A stretch of 64,000 bases of DNA from Dolomedes plantarius (taxonomy: Eukaryota; Arthropoda; Arachnida; Araneae; Dolomedidae), in assembly GCA_907164885.2 (NCBI GenBank), contig OU015498.1, forward strand, positions 86,932,642 to 86,996,641, written 5' to 3'. A program made the position numbers and the translations under genes. Shown piece by piece: positions 60,991-64,000 of this stretch. Each line of letters starts with the position of its first letter. The stretch's first letter is position 1. The notes under the pieces were generated by a model. The model did not search any database, had not been told where the DNA came from, and saw only the letters and a program-made list of their open reading frames with translations.

Positions 60991-61335
60991 GTGATCATTG
61001 ACATGACGGTGGTTGATTCTTTTTGAAGTGAATCTTGCCTTGTCTTTTTTTCTATTTTTAGATAAATCATCGAATATTGAAAGGGCTTTAAGTATTTGGC
61101 GGTCAAACGCCTGGCATAGTCTAACCCCGAAGACAAACAACGATTATTGGTTGAATTTCTTTTTCTCGAGAAAAATGATTGAGTTAAGAAAGTAAACCAA
61201 TAGGAATAACTTATTACACTGGGTTAAAATCGGTTTTTATGCGGAAAAAAATGGCCTTCCTTGGAAAATACCATATTTTTTTGGACCATAAGACACACTA
61301 AAAGATAAGATGCAGCTCAAATTTATGGGAGGATA

Positions 61336-61469
61336 TTAACGTAGGATTACGTTCCTCCATAACGGTCCTAAAACCGTCCGTCTGTCAGTCCTCGCAAGTT
61401 ATAATTTTGGCAGCGCGCCAAACCCAGTCTATCGCTTGGACAAGTTAAACAGAAAAGTAACAAGATGCG

Positions 61470-61536
<67 letters not shown>

Positions 61537-61577
61537 CATACAAAAGAGGTAAGCAATGATAAGTAATCCTACGTTAA
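61336..61577. mobile_element. Nested MITE with TTAACGTAGGATTAC ends
   Basis: TTAACGTAGGATTAC at the left is perfectly complemented at the right. About 242 bp including the TA microsatellite at 61471-61536. It sits inside the larger MITE at 61270-61826. The TTAA within the tips would fit a TTAA target if only one side is counted as duplication; unresolved. Confidence 0.55.
61471..61536. repeat. TA microsatellite
   Basis: A long TA run with a short CATA interruption at its right end. Confidence 0.95.
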
Positions 61578-61826
61578 AAACCCGCGGTAGTTTTGTTAGA
61601 AGAGACTACCTGAATTTTTTTTTCTTTTTAGAAAAGAATATTTTGTATTTTGTTAAATATATAAAGCTATTTTCAATCTGTTAATTGATAAAGATTAAAA
61701 ATATATATAATATATATTATAAAATATTCATTTTATTTTAATGTTACCTTCGGACCATAAGACGCACCCTAATTTTAAGTCTATTTTTTATTGACAAAGT
61801 TGTGTCTTATGGTTTAAAAAATATGC

Positions 61827-62664
61827 TAATTTAATTAATAATGAGAATTAAAATAAATTCCCAGTTACAAGGCACAGTTATGAGGCACAAACCTAATTTT
61901 TACGAAACCTCATGCTATGATAATTTATATGACGATGTTTGGCTCGCATTCTTTATGGTGAATATGTCGTGTTATTTTCCGTTTTCAATAAATCTTCGTA
62001 TATTGCCTGATCTTTGAAGATTTGGAGGTCAGATATCTGGTAGATACCAACTGTAATATTATGAATCAGAATTTCTTTTTCTCTATTTCATTTCAGATTC
62101 GTTAAAATACCGTGCATTAGGGAGAATATTGTGGTAAGTTAAAAGGAGTAATTTATGAAATTATGTTTCGATCATCATTAAAATACTATTTTATGCATTA
62201 AAAAACAATTGGGAAAGGCGTGTCTCGGAAAGCGGTTTCATTAATACTAAGAGTCAAAAAGTTTCTAGTTACAAGCACAGTTATAAGGCTTAAAACCCGT
62301 TTATTTCTGGAGAGTTTTAAACATTCTTCCAAGAACTAAGAGAAACTAATGATTTGAATTAGAGAACATTAATATTTTTTTTAAGATAATTTTCGGGAAA
62401 TTTATTCTGTAATAATGTCCGTTCCTTCATTCCCTTTAAAACAAGCATGTATTCTCTCTCTATTGCAGCTTTCTCATTTATATTCCTCCATAAACTTTGC
62501 AATAATATTTCAGGCATACGTGCGTTAAATACAGTGCGTTTTACGAAAAAAAAACTTTGTTTTGCTTCTTAGACTCAAAAGAAAAAAATTAATGTAGTGT
62601 TCAAAATGTAGAATGATTTAACATTGAAATATGTTTTTCACGACATGCAAACACATATTCTAAA
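61827..62664. other. AT-rich stretch without a recognised feature
   Basis: No gene or repeat end was recognised. Confidence 0.45.
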
Positions 62665-62952
62665 CTATCTGAATACCCGTGATTCGCTACGGAGTACATT
62701 TTAGGATAACTGCAGTGAAAAAATAATGAAATTCCTTTTTAGAGGATTTCCTTATAAACAATTTTTTTTCTTCATTGGGTGGGACTAATATTACCAGGCT
62801 CGGACGCGAACTTACACGTGAGCAAGCTACGTAAAACTGACCGTGAGAAAAGCAATTTTCTCTCACATCTACGCCAGCGTATTTTAAAGTTTGGCCTTGA
62901 GACTTATTTATCATCATGGTGAAGCATACTTTGAGGGGAAATTGCAGTTTTA
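62665..62952 (-). mobile_element. Autonomous Helitron 3' end (family 1), truncated by a Tc1
   Basis: Read on the minus strand the element ends GGGTATTCAGATAG before a T, one base off the CTAG terminus of the family-1 copies at 24358 and 38302, with the same GTACTCCGTAGCGAA hairpin arm just inside. The helicase C-terminus is encoded directly upstream. The Tc1 at 62955 interrupts it, so the rest should lie beyond the window. Confidence 0.85.
62687..62952 (-). pseudogene. Helitron RepHel helicase, C-terminal fragment
   Basis: The frame carries IKLQFPLKVCFTMMINKSQG and then QTLKYAGVDV, the PIF1-type helicase motif V region, and HGQFYVACSRVSSRPSLV, motif VI with its arginine. Autonomous Helitrons encode a Rep-helicase of well over a thousand residues, so this is only the end of it. 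Upstream codons are cut by a Tc1 element inserted at a TA (62953-62954). The stop TAG lies within the terminal hairpin arm of the element, so coding and 3' structure overlap. I cannot see whether the interrupted part remains intact beyond 64000. Confidence 0.88.
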
Positions 62953-62954
62953 TA

Positions 62955-64000
62955 CACTCATGGACAAAAAAATTAGCGCACCAAGAAGGAGTCGTCAAAA
63001 TGAAACGAAATTTTTCATACCTAATAACTACTTTGATATAAGTAAATGATAAGAAAATCAAAGAAAAAGGATAATTTATTTCAGAGAAAAAGGCAAAAGA
63101 ACGGAGGAGTTAATACTCCGTTGGACCCCCTCTAGCGCGAATGCACGATGCGATACCATCGGGCATTGAGTCATACAAGTTCTGTATGATGTCTTGAGAC
63201 ATTTCGTTCCATATTTGCTGTAACCTTGCCTCTAGTTCGTTCAAACTCGTGGGATGCCCAACTCGTCGTCCTAAATGATCCCAGACATGCTCGAGACAAA
63301 TCTGGGGATCGGGCAGGCCAAGGAAGAGTAGTAACAGTGCGGAGACAGTCTTGTGACACCCTTGCCGTATGAGGCCGAGCATTGTCTTGTTGAAAAATGG
63401 CTCCTGGTAGCCGTTGCATGAGTGGCAACACATGTGGTTGCAGGATTTCATGAACATACCGCTGGGCTGTCATGGTGCCACGGAACAATACTAGGGGTGA
63501 CCGTGTATTGTAGGCAATGACACCCCATACCATCACACCAGCTGTGGGAGCGATGTGTCGCTGTACAGCAAAGGCAGGATTGAAGCGTTCACCACGGGCT
63601 CTCCACACACGAACACGATTGTCATCACTGCCGAGATTGAATCTGGATTCGTCGCTAAAGACGACCTGGTTCCATTCCTCTGCAGTCCAGTTTCCTCGTG
63701 CGCGGCAAAACTCCAAACGGAGGCGTCGATGGGTGGGCGTCAAGGGCAGCACACGTAATGGGCGTCGCGATACCAACTGTCCTTTAGCCAGGCGCCTTCG
63801 TATGGTTCGAGAAGACACAGAGGCCCCTAGTGAAGGTGCTACCTGTGCCTGGATGGCGGCCGATGAAGCAGTTGGCTGTAAGCGTGCATTTCTTACGATG
63901 TGGCGGTCTTCTCGACGACTGGTTTGTCGAGGGCGTCCTGAGCCTGGTCTTCGTGTACATGACATCTCTCGGGTCCACTGGTCCCAACACTTCCTCACAA
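62955..64000 (-). mobile_element. Tc1-like element, runs off the window (copy G)
   Basis: The left end CACTCATGGACAAAAAAATT follows TA (62953-62954) inside the Helitron helicase frame. The transposase is on the minus strand and continues past position 64000, so the right end is not visible. Confidence 0.92.
63110..64000 (-). pseudogene. Tc1-like transposase, partial and frameshifted (copy G)
   Basis: The visible part starts within the first helix-turn-helix (CWDQWTREMS), and the GRPR hook and second helix-turn-helix (SSRTIRRRLAKGQLVSRRPL) follow. The first Asp is in VVFSDESRF and the second in FQQDNARPH. After SPDLS a small deletion shifts the frame. The Glu (as ICLEHVWDHL) and the C-terminus through SMPDGIASCIRARGG follow in the next frame, ending at a TAA near 63110. 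The N-terminal residues lie outside the window. Confidence 0.92.

Larger units (their letters stand above)
61270..61826. mobile_element. MITE with CCATAAGAC-type ends and a nested repeat
   Basis: ACCATATTTTTTTGGACCAT followed by AAGACAC at the left pairs with GTGTCTTATGGTTTAAAAAA near the right; GGACCATAAGACGCACC also recurs near 61753. A 15-bp inverted pair (61336-61350 and 61563-61577) and a TA microsatellite lie within. Target duplication not resolved. Confidence 0.55.

Overview
This is eukaryotic, strongly AT-rich DNA with no recognisable intact host gene. It is packed with DNA transposons: Tc1/mariner, pogo/Tigger-like, Helitron, PIF/Harbinger, hAT and piggyBac. There are also two tRNA-derived SINE families, foldback elements, tandem arrays and long TA/CA/TG microsatellites. 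The mixture, and the styles of transposase, suggest an arthropod, perhaps a chelicerate such as a spider; that is inference. The window looks like a gene desert or long-intron region. I found no rRNA, true tRNA, CRISPR array or bacterial-type operon.

Layout. 1-6 kb: a foldback element, a decayed Tc1 element, a small MITE carrying a SINE fragment, and the first Helitron-2 copy. 6-10.3 kb: a four-unit ~295-bp tandem array, microsatellites and a second Helitron-2. 10.3-16.9 kb: a 910-bp foldback element, a 61-bp tandem duplication, and a CpG-rich unique stretch (14.6-15.3 kb) that is the best candidate for host regulatory DNA. 16.9-25.1 kb: three Tc1 relics, a SINE and a Helitron-1. 25.1-34.5 kb: a possible orphan exon, a Tigger-like element with a nearly intact Tc1 element nested in it, a SINE, two MITEs, and a 1.87-kb mariner-like element with terminal inverted repeats (TIRs) of about 215 bp. 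34.5-45.5 kb: a large microsatellite, a pogo-like MITE with a Helitron-1 nested in it, two Helitron-3 copies, and a tandemly repeated MITE array. 45.5-47.7 kb: a Harbinger element with a broken transposase and a nested hAT MITE. 49.6-56.1 kb: Helitron-2, MITEs, both SINE families, a hAT element with a tandemly multiplied end, a piggyBac transposase fragment, and a piggyBac-type MITE with a CpG-rich MITE inside it. 56-64 kb: mostly unique AT-rich DNA, then a MITE, a SINE, a second possible regulatory stretch, and finally the 3' end of an autonomous Helitron interrupted by a Tc1 element that runs off the window.

How the parts relate. The non-autonomous Helitron-1 copies share their 3' hairpin and tail with the Helitron helicase fragment at 62.7 kb, so that lineage is the likely source of their mobilisation. 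Several insertions are resolved to the base by target-site duplications or by a preserved paralogous empty site, which gives a relative order of insertions. All transposase genes carry at least one stop or frameshift; the freshest is the Tc1 copy at 27.6-28.7 kb, with a single in-frame stop of the CGA-to-TGA type.
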